Part shown: piece after piece, positions 25,851 to 35,286 of the stretch
Layout of the letters: each line of letters opens with the position of its first letter
Position numbering within the stretch: position 1 is the first letter of the stretch
Assembly (NCBI RefSeq): GCF_900110075.1
Contig: NZ_FOCJ01000006.1
Coordinates: 62,001 to 126,000 of the forward strand
From: Paenibacillus sp. OV219
GTDB lineage: Bacteria; Bacillota; Bacilli; Paenibacillales; Paenibacillaceae
DNA: 64,000 nt
Direction of reading: 5' to 3'
Position numbers and translations under genes: made by a program
Notes under the pieces: generated by a model
What the model was told of the DNA's origin: nothing
The model's input: the letters and a program-made list of their open reading frames with translations, nothing else
Databases searched by the model: none

Positions 25851-26708
25851 TCACAGCAGCTTCATCGCCTCGCGATAAGCAGTAGGCGACTGACCGTAGA
25901 AGCGGCGGAACTGCTTGGAGAAGTAAAGCGGGTCCTGGAACCCGACAGAAGCCGCGACTTGCTCGATCGTCAACTCCAGACGCTCGCGCAGCAGCAGATG
26001 CGCCTTGTCGATTCGCAGCTTGAGCAGGAACGTTACCGGCGTAATGCCGGTCTGCTGCTTGAACATGCGCGACAGATAGGCTCGGTTGTAGCCGAGCGTC
26101 TCTGCCATATTCTCGATTGAGATTGGCTCGGCGTATTGTGTCGACAAGTAGCGGATCATCTGGTTTGTCAGCACTTCACTGTCCGAGCCCTGCTGCTCAG
26201 CGGTACGATTCTCCCCTTGCTGCGCTGCGCCGAACTCTGCGAACAGCAAATGCAGATAGCCGGTCGCGCGCAGACTTGCCGTAAGGCCACCAAGGCGGAA
26301 CGCCCGCTGAATGCTGTGAAACAGTACGCCGATGCGCGGGTTCGTCCCCGTATCGATGATCGGCATAGCGGTATTTAGCCCCGCGCCAGCTACGAGCCCC
26401 GTCGCTCGCTTCCCTTCGAACGCAATCCAGCGGTAACGCCAGGGGTTGTCCTCGCTCGAGGTATAGCTAATCAGCTGATCGGGATGAATGAGGAACGATT
26501 GTCCGGCTTGCAGCTCATGCTGGATGCCGGCAGAGGAGAATGTACCGGTCCCGGCTAGAATATGATGCATCAAATAGAAGTCATATACCTTCGGACCGAT
26601 GAGATGATTGGGCTTCGTCTGACTCTCTCCTGAAAATAATACATATATATCACCATGTTCATCTGGTACGGGATTGGACAGCACTGAATAAGTCTGTGTA
26701 AGCTCCAT
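25851..26708 (-). CDS. AraC-family regulator, likely of the gal operon
   Basis: 285 residues. An N-terminal cupin-like sugar-binding domain (LIGPKVYDFYLMHHILAGTG, LQAGQSFLIHP) is followed by two helix-turn-helix motifs: SIENMAETLGYNRAYLSRMFKQ and LTIEQVAASVGFQDPLYFSKQF. This is the MsmR/RafR layout. It is divergent from galK-galE-galT across 190 bp; the gal promoter lacks a good -35 and carries an inverted repeat, consistent with activation by this protein. Confidence 0.88.
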   Translation of the reverse strand: MELTQTYSVLSNPVPDEHGDIYVLFSGESQTKPNHLIGPKVYDFYLMHHILAGTGTFSSAGIQHELQAGQSFLIHPDQLISYTSSEDNPWRYRWIAFEGKRATGLVAGAGLNTAMPIIDTGTNPRIGVLFHSIQRAFRLGGLTASLRATGYLHLLFAEFGAAQQGENRTAEQQGSDSEVLTNQMIRYLSTQYAEPISIENMAETLGYNRAYLSRMFKQQTGITPVTFLLKLRIDKAHLLLRERLELTIEQVAASVGFQDPLYFSKQFRRFYGQSPTAYREAMKLL

Positions 26709-26825
26709 GTGGCTGAACTCCTTCGTTTACGACATCTTCTTGTTACCATTTATTGTAGCATATATCGATGCTGTAGCGATTTGTGAGTCACAAAATTCCA
26801 TGTGAGAAGCACATCATACCATTTT

Positions 26826-26850
26826 GTTCATACGCGTGAACCGCTATACT
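26826..26850 (+). promoter_or_regulatory. gal promoter region with inverted repeat
   Basis: GTTCA-N6-TGAAC (26826-26841) lies immediately before TATACT (26845-26850). No consensus -35 is at the right distance, as expected for an activator-dependent promoter. Confidence 0.5.
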
Positions 26851-26898
26851 GAACCTATAATCATTCAACTACATTACGAAAGAGAGTGGTATGAATTC

Positions 26899-28074
26899 AT
26901 GGCTAACATAGAACAATTGACGAATCAATTTCTGAACTTATACGGGGAATCGGCTGAGCCAATCGCTGCATTCCACGCGCCGGGACGCGTTAATCTCATC
27001 GGCGAGCATACGGATTACAACGGCGGTTACGTCTTCCCGGCCGCACTTACTTTTGGCACGACGCTCATCATTCGTAAACGTAATGACGACCAGCTCGGCC
27101 TTGCATCGACGAACTTCGAAGCGACGAAGAAGCACCTGCCGATCTCGCCGATCGTATTCGATGAAGCGGACGATTGGATGAACTATCCGAAAGGTATCGT
27201 GGGCGAGCTTCAGCAGCGCGGTACGACATTCGCAAGCGGCTTCGACCTGCTCTATCACGGTGAAATCCCGAATGGCGCTGGGTTGTCATCATCGGCTTCC
27301 ATCGAGGTTGTAACAGCTTACGCGCTGCTCACAATGGCTGGCCTTGCAACAGATACAGTGGAGATCGCTCGTTTGTCGCAGAAATCCGAGAATGAATTCA
27401 ACGGAGTCAAATGCGGCATTATGGACCAGTTCGCAGTTGCGAACGGCAAGAAGGATCATGCCATTCTGCTTATGTGCGATACGCTTGAATATGACCTGAT
27501 CCCATTCAGCTCCGGCGACTACCAGCTCGTCATCGGCAACACGAACAAGCGCCGCGGACTTGTCGATTCCAAGTACAACGAGCGCCGCAGCCAGTGCGAG
27601 CAGGCGGTTCAAGATTTGAAGGCGGCTTTCCCTAACTTGACGCTGCTCGGTCAGCTGTCGGTAGAGCAATTTAATGCGAATCAGCACTTGATTGCGGACG
27701 AGGTTGTGCTGAAGCGCGCGAAGCATGTTATTGAAGAGATTGATCGCGTGCTTCAATCCATGAAAGTGCTGAAGGAGAACGATCTCAGCGCATTCGGACA
27801 GCTGATGAACGCTTCCCACGATTCGCTGCGTGACCTGTACGAAGTAACCGGTGATGAGCTTGACGCAATGGTTGCAGCGGCGCGTACCGTTCCAGGCGTG
27901 CTCGGCTCCCGCATGACAGGTGCAGGCTTCGGAGGTTGTACGGTATCGCTCGTGCACAAGGACAGCATCGATAGCTTTAAAGCGGAAGTTGGACGACAAT
28001 ATACGGAAGCAACAGGACTGACAGCAGACTTCTATGTATGCACAATCGGCAACGGCGTAGAGCGTCTGTCTTAA
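26899..28074 (+). CDS. galK: galactokinase
   Basis: 391 residues. Phosphorylates galactose at C1. The galactokinase signature GRVNLIGEHTDYNGGYV is at residues about 35-51, the GHMP ATP-binding loop GAGLSSSASIE near 126-136, and the third motif MTGAGFGGC near 342-350. ATG 26899 gives the usual family N-terminus and length; an in-frame ATG 75 bases earlier adds unconserved residues. First gene of the gal operon. Confidence 0.95.
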   Translation: MANIEQLTNQFLNLYGESAEPIAAFHAPGRVNLIGEHTDYNGGYVFPAALTFGTTLIIRKRNDDQLGLASTNFEATKKHLPISPIVFDEADDWMNYPKGIVGELQQRGTTFASGFDLLYHGEIPNGAGLSSSASIEVVTAYALLTMAGLATDTVEIARLSQKSENEFNGVKCGIMDQFAVANGKKDHAILLMCDTLEYDLIPFSSGDYQLVIGNTNKRRGLVDSKYNERRSQCEQAVQDLKAAFPNLTLLGQLSVEQFNANQHLIADEVVLKRAKHVIEEIDRVLQSMKVLKENDLSAFGQLMNASHDSLRDLYEVTGDELDAMVAAARTVPGVLGSRMTGAGFGGCTVSLVHKDSIDSFKAEVGRQYTEATGLTADFYVCTIGNGVERLS

Positions 28075-28116
28075 TATTTTTACAAATATAGATGTAGAGA
28101 GGGAGAGGACCTACTT

Positions 28117-29106
28117 ATGGCAGTATTAGTAACTGGAGGTGCGGGCTATATTGGCTCGCATGCAGTAGCGGCATTGCTCGAGCGTGGCGAAGACATCGTC
28201 ATTGTTGATAATTTGCAGCAAGGCCACAGAGATGCGGTGCTTGGCGGCAAATTGTATGTCGGGGATTTGCGGGACGGCGAGTTTTTGGATACGGTATTTG
28301 GTGAGAACAGCATCGACGCAGTCATTCATTTTGCGGCAAACTCGCTCGTTGGCGAGAGCATGAAGGACCCTGGAAAGTATTATCATAATAACGTATACGG
28401 TACACTTTGCTTGCTTGAGAAGATGAATCAGTACGGCGTGAAGAAGATCGTCTTCTCTTCAACGGCGGCAACGTATGGCGAGCCGGAGAATGTGCCTATT
28501 CACGAGCATGACCGCACATTGCCGACGAACACCTATGGCGAAACGAAGCTTGCTATGGAAAAAATGATGAAGTGGTTCGATGTCGCATCTGGCATCAAAT
28601 ATGTATCGCTCCGTTATTTCAATGCAGCAGGCGCGCATGCGAGCGGCAAAATCGGCGAGGATCATAATCCAGAGACGCATCTTGTGCCAATTATTCTTCA
28701 GACGGCGCTCGGCCAGCGCAGCCATATCTCCATCTTCGGTGATGATTATCCGACAGAGGACGGTACTTGCATCCGCGACTACATTCACGTCAGCGACTTG
28801 GCGGATGCGCATGTGCTGGCAGTTGATCGCCTACGCGGCGGCGGAGACAGCGCGATCTATAACCTTGGCAACGGCACGGGCTTCTCCGTGAAGCAAGTCA
28901 TTGATATTGCGCGCCAAGTAACGGGGCGCGACATTCCAGCTGTCATTGAAGCGCGCCGCGCAGGCGACCCTGCGGTGCTTGTCGCTTCATCGGACCGTGC
29001 TCGCAGCGAGCTAGGATGGAAGCCATCGCGCAATAAGCTCGAAGATATTATTGGCAGCGCATGGGCTTGGCATCAAGCTAATCCTACTGGCTACAACAAG
29101 CAATAA
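28117..29106 (+). CDS. galE: UDP-glucose 4-epimerase
   Basis: 329 residues. Interconverts UDP-galactose and UDP-glucose. NAD site GGAGYIGS (7-14), active-site Ser-Thr in SSTAATYG near 116-123, and the YxxxK pair in YGETKLAMEK (about 142-151). The C-terminal YNLGNGTGFSVKQV is family-typical. GGGAGAGGA precedes the ATG. It lies 42 bp after galK, and its TAA lies within a few bases of the galT leader. Confidence 0.95.
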   Translation: MAVLVTGGAGYIGSHAVAALLERGEDIVIVDNLQQGHRDAVLGGKLYVGDLRDGEFLDTVFGENSIDAVIHFAANSLVGESMKDPGKYYHNNVYGTLCLLEKMNQYGVKKIVFSSTAATYGEPENVPIHEHDRTLPTNTYGETKLAMEKMMKWFDVASGIKYVSLRYFNAAGAHASGKIGEDHNPETHLVPIILQTALGQRSHISIFGDDYPTEDGTCIRDYIHVSDLADAHVLAVDRLRGGGDSAIYNLGNGTGFSVKQVIDIARQVTGRDIPAVIEARRAGDPAVLVASSDRARSELGWKPSRNKLEDIIGSAWAWHQANPTGYNKQ

Positions 29107-29138
29107 TGCGTGAAGTTGCAAGGAAAGGAGCATTTCAG

Positions 29139-30722
29139 ATGACCGAACACCAATCAGTCCCAAGCGCGGGAGATGTGCTCATTCTTATCGAACGGCTCGT
29201 GCAATTTGCAGCCCAGCGCGGCATGCTTGCTTCGCTGCTAGATGAGTATGGTGCGCGTAATGCGCTGCTTGATCTATTCCGTTTATCAGAGGCTTACGGA
29301 GGACCGGCGCCGGAAGAACGGCTTGACAGCGCGGGCCCGTTGCTCGAGCCACTGCTTGATTATGGTTCTTCCATTGGACTCATTCCAGACAACACACTGA
29401 CTTTCCGTGATTTGCTGGATGCACGCATTATGGGGCTGCTTATGCCGCGTCCATCCGAAGCGGTTGCGCAGTTCAAGCGTACCGCGCAGCAACAGGGCAT
29501 TAAGAAGGCGACGGATGATCTATACCGCCTTAGCATAGATTCCAACTATATCCGGATGGACCGGATTGCGAAGAATCAGTATTGGGAGCATCCAACCAAT
29601 TATGGCAAGCTGGAAATTACGATCAATCTCTCCAAGCCGGAGAAGGATCCGAAGGAAATCGCGGTACTGAAGACGATGGCACAAAGCCATTACCCGAAAT
29701 GTCTGCTGTGCCCGGACAATATCGGCTACGCCGGCCGCGCGGATCATCCCGCTCGCCAGAATCTGCGCGTCGTGCCGCTTGAACTGCAAGGTGACGCCTG
29801 GTACTTCCAGTACTCACCGTATGTGTACTATAACGAGCACAGCATTGTGTTCCACAGCAAGCATGTTCCGATGCGGATTACACGGGATACGTTCGCGAGG
29901 CTGCTGGACTTCGTCGATGAATTCCCGCATTATTTTATCGGCTCGAATGCGGATTTGCCGATTGTCGGCGGTTCGATTCTGAACCACGATCATTTCCAGG
30001 CGGGGCGTCATGTGTTCCCGATGGAAATTGCACCGATCGAGCAAACATTCGTCGATCAGTCCGTACCGGGCTTAACATTCAGCACCGTAGCATGGCCGAT
30101 GTCGGTAATCCGGCTGAGCGGCAATGACAAGGCCTCGGTTCTTGAGGCGGCCGGCCAAATCTTAAGTGCATGGCGCGAATACAGTGACGCGGATGCGGAT
30201 ATTCGCGCATTCACGGAGAAGGACGGAGAGCGGATTTCGCACAATACGATTACGCCGATTGCTCGTTTGCGTGACAATGGGCAATATGAGCTCGATTTGG
30301 TACTGCGAAATAACCGCACGAGCGCTGAGCATCCAGATGGCATTTTCCATCCACATGCGCATTTGCATCATATTAAGAAAGAGAACATTGGCCTCATTGA
30401 GGTGATGGGTCTTGCAGTGCTGCCGGGAAGGCTCAAATCCGAGCTGGAACAGATCGCTTCACTGTTGACGGGCGATATTGCTTATGACAGCACAGCGGTA
30501 CAAGGCGGTGCTCTCGGCAAGCATGCGAATTGGATTGAGGCGATGATTGCGGAGCATGGTACATCGCTGATGCAGGAACAAGCTGAAGCTCTGCTAACGG
30601 ATGAAGTCGGCAGCAAATTCCTTGAGGTGCTGGGGGATGCCGGCGTTTATAAGCGTACGGTTGAGGGACAGGAAGCTTTCTCCAGATTCATGCAGTCTGT
30701 CGGACTAGCAAGAACTTCCTAA
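29139..30722 (+). CDS. galT: UDP-glucose--hexose-1-phosphate uridylyltransferase, class II
   Basis: 527 residues, the Bacillota-type class II GalT (about 500 residues), without the zinc-binding layout of E. coli GalT. Recognisable blocks: CLLCPDNIGYAGR, YEHSIVFHSKHVPMRI-like YNEHSIVFHSKHVPMRI, GSILNHDHFQAGRH (the His-x-His nucleophile region), and FHPHAHLHHIKKENIGLIEVMG. ATG 29139 is chosen because AAAGGAG lies nine bases upstream; an ATG at 29106 overlaps the galE stop. It completes the Leloir pathway. Confidence 0.93.
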   Translation: MTEHQSVPSAGDVLILIERLVQFAAQRGMLASLLDEYGARNALLDLFRLSEAYGGPAPEERLDSAGPLLEPLLDYGSSIGLIPDNTLTFRDLLDARIMGLLMPRPSEAVAQFKRTAQQQGIKKATDDLYRLSIDSNYIRMDRIAKNQYWEHPTNYGKLEITINLSKPEKDPKEIAVLKTMAQSHYPKCLLCPDNIGYAGRADHPARQNLRVVPLELQGDAWYFQYSPYVYYNEHSIVFHSKHVPMRITRDTFARLLDFVDEFPHYFIGSNADLPIVGGSILNHDHFQAGRHVFPMEIAPIEQTFVDQSVPGLTFSTVAWPMSVIRLSGNDKASVLEAAGQILSAWREYSDADADIRAFTEKDGERISHNTITPIARLRDNGQYELDLVLRNNRTSAEHPDGIFHPHAHLHHIKKENIGLIEVMGLAVLPGRLKSELEQIASLLTGDIAYDSTAVQGGALGKHANWIEAMIAEHGTSLMQEQAEALLTDEVGSKFLEVLGDAGVYKRTVEGQEAFSRFMQSVGLARTS

Positions 30723-30737
30723 TCCAAGCCACTATAT

Positions 30738-30797
30738 GGAGCTTTTCCCCCAGAACATGGCAGTGTACATGTGCGGGAGGGAAGGCTTCTTTTTATG
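30738..30797 (+). terminator. gal operon terminator
   Basis: GAGCTTTTCCC pairs with GGGAAGGCTTC through some G-U pairs, with an inner ACATG/CATGT stem, followed by TTTTTA. Confidence 0.65.
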
Positions 30798-30929
30798 CCT
30801 AATATATTAAATTTCACAAATAAATCACAAATTCGCGTATATATTTCTATATAATAAAAAGGAACTTAAGAAGTTGCGTCGAAAATAATTATGTAAAGTA
30901 AAATTAATGATAACTGGGGGGACATTCAT

Positions 30930-31391
30930 ATGCCGATTGCTATTATTCCAATCGATGCCTTCTTGGCGTTGTCGAGTGACGAGCAAGTCGAGAAATTAAA
31001 ACAGTGGAAGATGGACTATACACTGAAAGATATTCGAGATGCTTGGGGCTTTAAGCACTCCGCTCAATACTACATGCTGCTGAAGAAGCTTCGGATCTAT
31101 GAGAGAGTCGTCAATAAATCAGATAAATTTTCGCCGGAGCAGCTGATGCAAGCCAGATTAGGCGCAGAAGCTTATACTTCTGCCGGTTATGCGGTGCACG
31201 AACGCGCGATTCCAGCGGATCAATTCGGCTACGAGCTGAATGTGACGCTGAACGGGCCAGAGCTTGCAGATAAGATGGAGCGCCTCGCTCATTTTTTAAA
31301 GGGTGAACATAAAGCGGTTACAATTAAGATGTCGATCTCTGCTTCACGTGCAGTACCGGCGCAGACTTCTGATTTGAATAGCGAGGACTAA
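30930..31391 (+). CDS. hypothetical protein with HTH-like N-terminus
   Basis: 153 residues. The segment YTLKDIRDAWGFKHSAQYYMLLKKLRI (about 30-56) has the spacing of a helix-turn-helix. The C-terminal half (FGYELNVTLNGPELADKMERLAHFLKGEHKAVTIKMSISA) looks like an alpha/beta domain. GGGGGG lies before the ATG. Not recognised; DNA binding is an inference. Single-gene unit with a strong terminator. Confidence 0.7.
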   Translation: MPIAIIPIDAFLALSSDEQVEKLKQWKMDYTLKDIRDAWGFKHSAQYYMLLKKLRIYERVVNKSDKFSPEQLMQARLGAEAYTSAGYAVHERAIPADQFGYELNVTLNGPELADKMERLAHFLKGEHKAVTIKMSISASRAVPAQTSDLNSED

Positions 31392-31406
31392 TCCTCCAAT
31401 AGGGAA

Positions 31407-31450
31407 TAATAAATAAAACCGGGCGCAGTTGCGCTCGGTTTTATTTATTA
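31407..31450. terminator. bidirectional terminator
   Basis: AATAAATAAAACCG-GGCGC pairs with GCGC-TCGGTTTTATTTATT around AGTT, serving the hypothetical gene and the convergent UPF0435 gene. Confidence 0.9.
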
Positions 31451-31463
31451 TAAGAATATCGGA

Positions 31464-31694
31464 TTATTTCTTCTCTCTCAGTTGTCCAAGCTCGGAGACA
31501 ATTGCTTCAACTTCGCTGATGCTGAATTTATCTTTGCTCGCTACGATGTCGTATACGTCCTTCAGATCCTCATATTTGGTCAGGCTGAAGTTGGATGCCT
31601 GCATTGCAGCTCCGGAAGCCATGCGCAGCTTGTTCTTAATCGTATCGATCATGAATTCGACGTTGTCTTGATTCGGTTCCGCCAAGTTTCTCAT
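31464..31694 (-). CDS. UPF0435/DUF1128 family protein (YfkK-like)
   Basis: 76 residues. DNVEFMIDTIKNKLRMASGAAM, YEDLKDVYDIVASKDKFSISEVEAIVSELGQLR matches the YfkK family of B. subtilis in length and pattern. Small helical protein of unknown role. The start follows AAGGAGG by nine bases; upstream in-frame codons lack an RBS. Confidence 0.85.
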   Translation of the reverse strand: MRNLAEPNQDNVEFMIDTIKNKLRMASGAAMQASNFSLTKYEDLKDVYDIVASKDKFSISEVEAIVSELGQLREKK

Positions 31695-31884
31695 TCTGGT
31701 ATTCCTCCTTACGTGACTTGTATAGCTTGAACGTATTGTATCACGGCGGCAGCAATGTTTGCTATGGCATATCATGCAAAGCGCACATCGTGCTAACCGC
31801 ACATCGTGCTAACCGTCAATTTGATGGGGCTGGATGATTTCGGTACAATGAGAAGTGAGAGAACTCAAGAGGAGAACCTTACAG

Positions 31885-32436
31885 ATGGGCAATCGGGCGA
31901 AAACGCGAAAATATCGGCATTCTGACCCGGTCAGCCGGGAACGGGTAACGATTGAAGGTGTAACGGAGCTGCTTCGCGAAGCGGCGGCTAAGCATCCAGA
32001 TCTTTCGAGCATCGCATTCGTATGTATCGGAACGGACTGCTCAACTGGCGATTCGTTCGGCCCTTGGGTCGGAACGATGCTTACGGAAGCTGGGTTTCCC
32101 CATGTAATCGGTACGCTGGCGCATCCCTGTGATGCGGATCGTTACGAAGAGCTGACTGTTGCGATTCCGAAGGAGCTTACGATTATTGCGATAGATGCGA
32201 GTTTGGGTAAAAAGGATGAAACACCGAGTTATAGGATAGCGCGTGGACCGCTCTATCCCGCTCACGCGGTTGGGAAGCGGCTGACGCCAATTGGCGATTA
32301 TAGCATCGCAGGCATTGTTGCACCGAGCAGTGTGAAGCCGTACTGGGCGATTCAACACGCGTCGTTATTTGAAGTGATGGGAATGGCACGCGCCGTTGCT
32401 GATGTTATCGTGCAGGCTTGGCAATTTGAACGCTAA
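31885..32436 (+). CDS. yyaC: spore protein YyaC (GPR-related protease fold)
   Basis: 183 residues, DUF1256. The conserved IAFVCIGTDCSTGDSFGPWVGT (about 42-63) and AHPCDADRYEEL, IAIDASLGK, GDYSIAGIV segments are those of YyaC, related to the spore protease GPR. Expected in sporulation; B. subtilis YyaC is sporulation-associated with no firm biochemical role. GAGGAG precedes ATG 31885. Confidence 0.88.
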   Translation: MGNRAKTRKYRHSDPVSRERVTIEGVTELLREAAAKHPDLSSIAFVCIGTDCSTGDSFGPWVGTMLTEAGFPHVIGTLAHPCDADRYEELTVAIPKELTIIAIDASLGKKDETPSYRIARGPLYPAHAVGKRLTPIGDYSIAGIVAPSSVKPYWAIQHASLFEVMGMARAVADVIVQAWQFER

Positions 32437-32457
32437 TTCCGATATGAGGATGTGTTT

Positions 32458-33285
32458 ATGATGGGGGCAATTTCTTTAGCGAATGGGCAGGTACAATTAC
32501 CGAATGGACAGCAGCTGGCTTACTATGATTCTGGTGCAGGGGAACAAGGGAAGCCGGATATCGTGCTGCTGCATGGCTTCTGCGGCAGCTCTGCGTATTG
32601 GGAGGAGATTGTACCGGCGCTTGAGCAGCATGGACGGGTAATTGTTCCGGATCTTCGCGGCCACGGCCGCAGCTCAGCGCCGGATGAGTCGCCATACGCG
32701 ATGGAGCAGTTTGCAGAGGATCTACTCGCGCTGCTAAATGAGCTTAACATCGAGCGCATCTGCTTGTTCGGTCATTCGCTAGGTGGCTATATTTCACTCG
32801 CATTCGCAGAACAATACGCTGAGAAGCTGGCGTCATTCAGTCTTATCCACTCAACAGCGAAGCCAGACAGCGAGGAAGCGAAGGGCAATCGGGATAAAGC
32901 GGCACAGTCGCTGCTCGAGAACGGTATTCGTTCATTCACGGATGGACTTGTACCGAAGTTGTTTGCGCCGGCACACCGTGATTCCATGCAGTCCGAGGTT
33001 AAGCATATCATTGAAATTGGCTACGAGGCTTCAGCCGCAGCCGCTGCAGCGACGGCATTAGGTATGAAAGCAAGGCCGGATCGCACAGCGGTGCTGGAAC
33101 GGCTGAACGTTCCGATTCTGCTCGTAGCTGGCTCCGAGGATGCAGTCGTTGCGCCAGCAAATACGTTCACAGTCGACGGTCCGCTTGTGTCGCAGGTGCT
33201 GCTGGAAGGCTCCGGCCATATGAGTATGGTGGAGTCTCCTGCAGAGCTGGCTGAAGCGCTGATCGTTTTTATAATCAAGATTTAG
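32458..33285 (+). CDS. alpha/beta hydrolase
   Basis: 275 residues. Oxyanion HGFCGSS, the VIVPDLRGHGRS strand, nucleophile elbow GHSLGG (Ser about 107), acid in AGSEDAVV and His in GSGHMSMVE form a complete triad. Closest in style to esterase/BioH-like hydrolases; substrate unknown. TGAGGA lies seven bases before ATG 32458. A run of seven Ala in the lid region is unusual. Confidence 0.88.
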   Translation: MMGAISLANGQVQLPNGQQLAYYDSGAGEQGKPDIVLLHGFCGSSAYWEEIVPALEQHGRVIVPDLRGHGRSSAPDESPYAMEQFAEDLLALLNELNIERICLFGHSLGGYISLAFAEQYAEKLASFSLIHSTAKPDSEEAKGNRDKAAQSLLENGIRSFTDGLVPKLFAPAHRDSMQSEVKHIIEIGYEASAAAAAATALGMKARPDRTAVLERLNVPILLVAGSEDAVVAPANTFTVDGPLVSQVLLEGSGHMSMVESPAELAEALIVFIIKI

Positions 33286-33309
33286 CTCCGTGGAGAGGAG
33301 AGGGCCCTG

Positions 33310-33966
33310 TTGTTTCAAAGAGATTATTTTATGCGCATGATTGAGCAAATGAGCGAAGCGGTCGGTCAAGTGATGGGATTGCGCCAGCAACATAAGAATG
33401 AGGAAGCACTCCTCTTCATTGATGAGCAGCTGGACCGCAAATTCCGAATGAACAGCAAAGTAATTCGCCAGCTATCGGACGCTGATCTGGTGCGGATTAT
33501 GACGGTGCATGGCGTTGTCGAGACGGCTAATTTACATGCCATCGCGCTGCTCATCAAGGAAGAATCAGAAATATTGATTGAGCTCGGACGGAAGGATCAT
33601 GCCTATTTGTTGCAGATGAAGTCGTTCCATCTCTTCATGCGCCTCGCGCTGCTCGATGCGCCGGCTATGCTGCGAACGCCCTCCGAGGAAGCGGCGGAAA
33701 TGGCCGAGAAGCTGGATGTTTATGAACTGCCGGAAGCGACGAAGCTGCTTATGTATGAGTGGCATGAGGGCGATGGACGTTATGATGAAGCTGAGAATGT
33801 GATGTATGAGCTGCTTGAAGACGGCGTGTTCATTCAAGAAGATGCCGTTAATTTCTACCGCAGGCTTCTGCTCCTGCCTGATGAGTCGTTAACGGCTGGC
33901 GGATTGTCTCGCGAAGAAGTATTAGAGGGCTTAGAGAAAGTAGAAAGACAGACAGAAGTACACTAG
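33310..33966 (+). CDS. DUF6483-like helical protein
   Basis: 218 residues, almost entirely helical, TPR-like. It starts QRDYFMRMIEQMSEAVGQVMGL with later segments KSFHLFMRLALL and DGRYDEAENVMYELLEDG. I recall the family label DUF6483 for proteins beginning this way, but this is from memory. TTG start with GGAGAGGAGAGGG just upstream. It begins 24 bp after the hydrolase gene and is followed by the methyltransferase, so the three are likely co-transcribed. Confidence 0.75.
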   Translation: MFQRDYFMRMIEQMSEAVGQVMGLRQQHKNEEALLFIDEQLDRKFRMNSKVIRQLSDADLVRIMTVHGVVETANLHAIALLIKEESEILIELGRKDHAYLLQMKSFHLFMRLALLDAPAMLRTPSEEAAEMAEKLDVYELPEATKLLMYEWHEGDGRYDEAENVMYELLEDGVFIQEDAVNFYRRLLLLPDESLTAGGLSREEVLEGLEKVERQTEVH

Positions 33967-33983
33967 GAGCTGAAATACGAAAG

Positions 33984-35177
33984 ATGGATCGTAAGGAACA
34001 ATGGCAGCTCGATGTAGAAGAGTGGGTGCGCGCACGTCAGCTGCGACAGGCAACTTTCAGCCAGCTGCGGCGCAAGGACGGCGATGTGCCGGTCAAAACC
34101 ATTATTCGCCCGATCGAGCTAAGAGGCGAGCTATACTATCAATTTCAATATTTTATTGGCAATAAAGTGACACATGAGAACGTGCCGCATACTGACGCAG
34201 CGGACCGCATGATTGCATGGCTGGAGCAACATTACCGTCAAGCGCTAATCAAGTCGAGTGAAGCGGATGTGCAGCTGTTGTTCTCCAAGAAGGGAAAGGC
34301 AACTGTACTAACGAAGCCTTCTACGGCGAAGGCTGAAACGGAATCGCTTGACCACAACCGACAGAAGCAGCGTGTCGTTCAAGAGGGAGAAGCGGCACCG
34401 TTTCTCGTAGAGCTCGGCATTATGACGAAGGACGGTAAAGTTGCGGCGAAGAAGCAGGATAAGTTCCGTCAGATCAATCGTTTCCTTGAGATGGTGACTG
34501 ACGTTCTACCCTATCTACCGGAAGACCGAGAAATTACGATTGTTGATTTTGGCTGCGGAAAATCGTACTTGACGTTTGCGCTGTATCATTTGCTTGCGGT
34601 GAAGCAACAGCGGCGGATCTCCGTCGTCGGGCTTGATTTGAAAGCAGATGTTATCGCTTTCTGCCAGGAGCTTGCGGATAAGCTCGGCTACGACCGTCTT
34701 CGTTTCCAAGTAGGGGATATCGCACAGTATAATGAGCAGTCAGAAGTCGATATGGTTGTGACGTTGCATGCATGCGATACCGCAACAGACGCAGCGCTTG
34801 TGAAAGCGGTGGAGTGGGGCGCTTCCGTTATCCTCTCTGTCCCTTGCTGCCAGCATGAGCTGTTTCGGCAAATTGAGAATGAAGCGATGGCTCCACTGCT
34901 GTCGCACGGCTTATTGAAGGAACGATTCTCCGCGCTTGCAACCGATGCGATCCGTTCGCAGCTGCTCGAAGTGCTCGGTTACCGCACGCAGCTGCTTGAA
35001 TTTATTGATCCGGAGCATACGCCGAAGAACATGCTGATTCGCGCAGTGCGGACAGCCGGCAGCGGCAGCAGTGTGGACAAAGCTCGCAAGTGGCAGGAAT
35101 ATGTCATATTTCGGGATATGCTGAATGTTTCGCCTTATTTGGAGCGTGCGCTTGGATCCCGTTTGCCGGAGCAATGA
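33984..35177 (+). CDS. SAM-dependent methyltransferase, Methyltransf_32 type
   Basis: 397 residues. An N-terminal ~150-residue domain of unknown fold is followed by a Rossmann methyltransferase: motif I VDFGCGKSYLTFALYHL (about 187-203), VVGLDLKADV, then TLHACDTATDAAL and VPCCQHE. The DFGCGKSYL / HACDTATD / PCC pattern resembles TRM13-like RNA methyltransferases, so RNA is a plausible target, but this is inference. The ATG lies 17 bp after the previous gene. Confidence 0.82.
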   Translation: MDRKEQWQLDVEEWVRARQLRQATFSQLRRKDGDVPVKTIIRPIELRGELYYQFQYFIGNKVTHENVPHTDAADRMIAWLEQHYRQALIKSSEADVQLLFSKKGKATVLTKPSTAKAETESLDHNRQKQRVVQEGEAAPFLVELGIMTKDGKVAAKKQDKFRQINRFLEMVTDVLPYLPEDREITIVDFGCGKSYLTFALYHLLAVKQQRRISVVGLDLKADVIAFCQELADKLGYDRLRFQVGDIAQYNEQSEVDMVVTLHACDTATDAALVKAVEWGASVILSVPCCQHELFRQIENEAMAPLLSHGLLKERFSALATDAIRSQLLEVLGYRTQLLEFIDPEHTPKNMLIRAVRTAGSGSSVDKARKWQEYVIFRDMLNVSPYLERALGSRLPEQ

Positions 35178-35286
35178 AGTTATTGTCGAACAAATAATGG
35201 GTATGTTAGAATGAAACTACAACTATGAAATTTGTCCCGAGCCTTTCTACATAGAAAACATTTATTTCATGATTTGGGTGAAGAAT